Below, piece by piece: positions 62,633 to 64,000 of a DNA stretch of 64,000 nucleotides. The translations under genes were made by a program, and so were the position numbers. Each line of letters opens with the position of its first letter. Positions within the stretch are counted from its first letter, which is position 1. The notes below the pieces were generated by a model. The model was given only the letters and a program-made list of their open reading frames with translations. It was not told where the DNA came from and made no database searches. The stretch covers positions 1-64,000 of the forward strand of contig JACPVF010000015.1 of NCBI GenBank assembly GCA_016191845.1, read 5' to 3'. Source of the stretch: Chloroflexota bacterium (GTDB lineage: Bacteria; Chloroflexota; Anaerolineae; Anaerolineales; Villigracilaceae).

Positions 62633-64000
62633 GGCTCACCTGCGCTTTCGCGAGTTCATCGTTGAAGAGTTTGACCCATTTCTCCAAATCGTCGGCATAA
62701 GGGGTGACGCTGACTTTCAAGCCGTCAGCTTTGAAATTCCATTCGCCCTCGGAGGTCGCAAGCGTAGCGGAAACGCCTTTCAGCCGGCCGCGGCCAATGC
62801 CAGACTCGCCGCCGATGGGCAGATCGCCCGTCCACAGGTCTTTGAGCAGGAGCAGGAGCAGGCCGAGTTCAGCTGCTTTGGGGTCACGCAGGATCAGGTC
62901 AAGGGTGATGCGGGTTTCGGGATTCCCAACAGCGGGCTGTTCGCTAAATAGGGCGGATTCGAACGCGCCGCCAGTGAAGCGATCGATCTTCACGCGGGTA
63001 ACCACCAACGAGTCCACTTTAGTGATCTCGGATTCTTTGATGCCTACGCGGCTGGCTTTTACGTTTTTGTCGCCGCGCTCGATGGAGGACGGACCAAACA
63101 TGTCATCCACGAAATTCTGGGAGGCGGCCACCTTGTTTCCCGAAACCGTGCGGGCGATCTTGAGAGCCCGTTGACGTAGAACGCCTGCCCAGCTTGTGCC
63201 GGGGATGACGGGGACGCGTTCCTGTTTACCCGGACGCGGGGAGTGCAGGTGGACCATATCCGGTCCACTGTCAGACTTGCCAAAGCCGGACCGGATCATC
63301 AGGGTGCCGTCGATGCTGAAGGTGGCAGTGAGGTGGGCAGTCTTGCGTAAATCCACGTTGTCAAGACTCGCCCCGAGTTTTTCGGTGAGGGTCACGCCTG
63401 GGCGTTCGGGTGAGGCAGGGAACCAATCACGCGCTGACAACCAGGCGAGCAGGCCGTCGCGGGTTAGCAGGTCGTATTTCCAGACACGCCAGTTGACGGC
63501 CGTGACCTGTCCAAAGCCGCGGCGTTTACGGGCGCCGAGGGTGATCTGCCGATCTTCCAAACCATGCAGGGCGGTGGCGAGGGCGCTCAACAGTTTTTCG
63601 CCATCCTTGTTGATCGCCAGTTCGAAGCGCAGGTCGAAGGTGGAACCTGCCGCCAGTAATTGCATGTCGAATTTCTTTTCATCGGCGGCGGTGCGGGTTT
63701 CGGGATCAATGGCCACGCCGTCGCGCAATTCGATGCCGGCCGCATGACCGGGCGCATCGAACACGATCAGGGGGCTTTGTTCACCGTCATCGTCGCCACG
63801 GAAGCCGCCAAAGAGGGCCGAGGCGAGCGATGCACCGCTTTCCTTTTTGCCGAAGCCCAACTGCCGTTCGCGCAGGTAGTTGCGCAACGCCCCGGCGATG
63901 GAGGTGCCAGGCAGGAAGGGCTGCTGGTTTAGCTCATCCACCAGCAGGGGCATATCGGTGAGTTCGTCTACATCGCCATTGCCAAAATGGGCCGGGGATT
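62625..64000 (-). CDS. Tandem RAMP (Cas7-like) protein, partial at right edge
   Basis: The frame stays open through position 64000: the codons before the Met at 63953 read SPAHFGNGDVDELTD, a typical RAMP opening, so the gene starts outside. Two Cas7/Csm3-like RAMP units are visible, each with PGTSxAGxLR (FLPGTSIAGALRNY, VIPGTSWAGVLRQR) and a Gly-rich loop (KRRGFGQV; GGESGIGRGRLKG). A multi-RAMP fusion of this kind is characteristic of type III-D/E effectors. The large subunit Cas10 is expected beyond the edge. Confidence 0.85.
   Translation of the reverse strand, partial: SPAHFGNGDVDELTDMPLLVDELNQQPFLPGTSIAGALRNYLRERQLGFGKKESGASLASALFGGFRGDDDGEQSPLIVFDAPGHAAGIELRDGVAIDPETRTAADEKKFDMQLLAAGSTFDLRFELAINKDGEKLLSALATALHGLEDRQITLGARKRRGFGQVTAVNWRVWKYDLLTRDGLLAWLSARDWFPASPERPGVTLTEKLGASLDNVDLRKTAHLTATFSIDGTLMIRSGFGKSDSGPDMVHLHSPRPGKQERVPVIPGTSWAGVLRQRALKIARTVSGNKVAASQNFVDDMFGPSSIERGDKNVKASRVGIKESEITKVDSLVVTRVKIDRFTGGAFESALFSEQPAVGNPETRITLDLILRDPKAAELGLLLLLLKDLWTGDLPIGGESGIGRGRLKGVSATLATSEGEWNFKADGLKVSVTPYADDLEKWVKLFNDELAKAQVSHE

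Noticed and set aside
1..64000. tRNA genes or att-site direct repeats marking element borders
   Set aside because: None recognised by eye on either strand; a tRNAscan and border-repeat search on longer sequence would decide.
1..64000. Insertion sequences or transposase genes
   Set aside because: No DDE/serine/tyrosine transposase or integrase motif was found in any accepted frame.

Overview
The window looks like part of a Chloroflexota chromosome, most likely class Anaerolineae. This rests on the Pro/Thr-rich TPT/PTP stalks in secreted proteins, the long mixed-GC accessory region, and the mix of CpaB/E/F-type and VirB4/VirD4-like ATPases. No rRNA, tRNA or housekeeping gene is present to prove it, so the taxonomy is inference.

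Layout. (1) 1-2760: the trailer-side part of a type I-E-like CRISPR array (45 repeats, 44 spacers); leader and cas genes lie off the left edge. (2) 2.8-16.7 kb: a minus-strand mobile-element-type operon headed by a consensus promoter (16657-16685), a terminated leader and a LexA-like palindrome. It encodes a DnaG-like primase, a beta clamp, a RadC protein, a YubB/DUF1281 protein, DUF6908- and DUF6011-type proteins and a 1456-aa methyltransferase-helicase interrupted by an intein in its Walker A motif. (3) 16.8-19.3 kb: an MBL-fold hydrolase and a Fic protein. (4) 19.5-24.3 kb: a plus-strand cpaB-cpaE-cpaF-like operon. (5) 24.5-47.7 kb: a cargo-like segment with a gene remnant, a lipoprotein plus a 2339-aa RHS/LamG polymorphic toxin with an HExxH tip, a DnaE-type polymerase with eroded PHP motifs, a wHTH/nucleotidyltransferase pair, a LuxC/LuxE pair, an AAA ATPase, two HEAT-repeat proteins and a frameshifted tandem radical-SAM/SPASM gene. 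(6) 47.9-56.7 kb: a second plus-strand transfer/secretion operon (VirB4-like ATPase, methyltransferase, VirD4/TraD-like ATPase, small membrane proteins, a stalked surface protein). (7) 56.7-64 kb: a minus-strand type III-D CRISPR operon (tandem RAMP protein, Csx19-like, TIGR03986-like RAMP, cas6) that carries an AT-rich two-gene insert, an ABC/OLD-like ATPase plus an HDR-motif protein, between the RAMP gene and cas6.

How it fits together. Regions 2, 4 and 6 read as replication and transfer functions of one large integrative or plasmid-derived element. They share short genes with ATGA overlaps and a striking habit: perfect GC hairpins whose base lies 17-22 nt upstream of a start codon (seven cases on both strands). 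The defence and conflict functions (two CRISPR systems, Fic, nucleotidyltransferase pair, RHS toxin with a possible immunity lipoprotein, ATPase/HDR pair) are concentrated between and beside these blocks. Three candidate foreign inserts stand out by base composition in sampled lines: the intein, the RHS toxin tip and the ATPase/HDR pair.

Limits: no homology search was possible. Family names rest on motifs read from the translated sequence, and start codons were chosen by hand from Shine-Dalgarno spacing.
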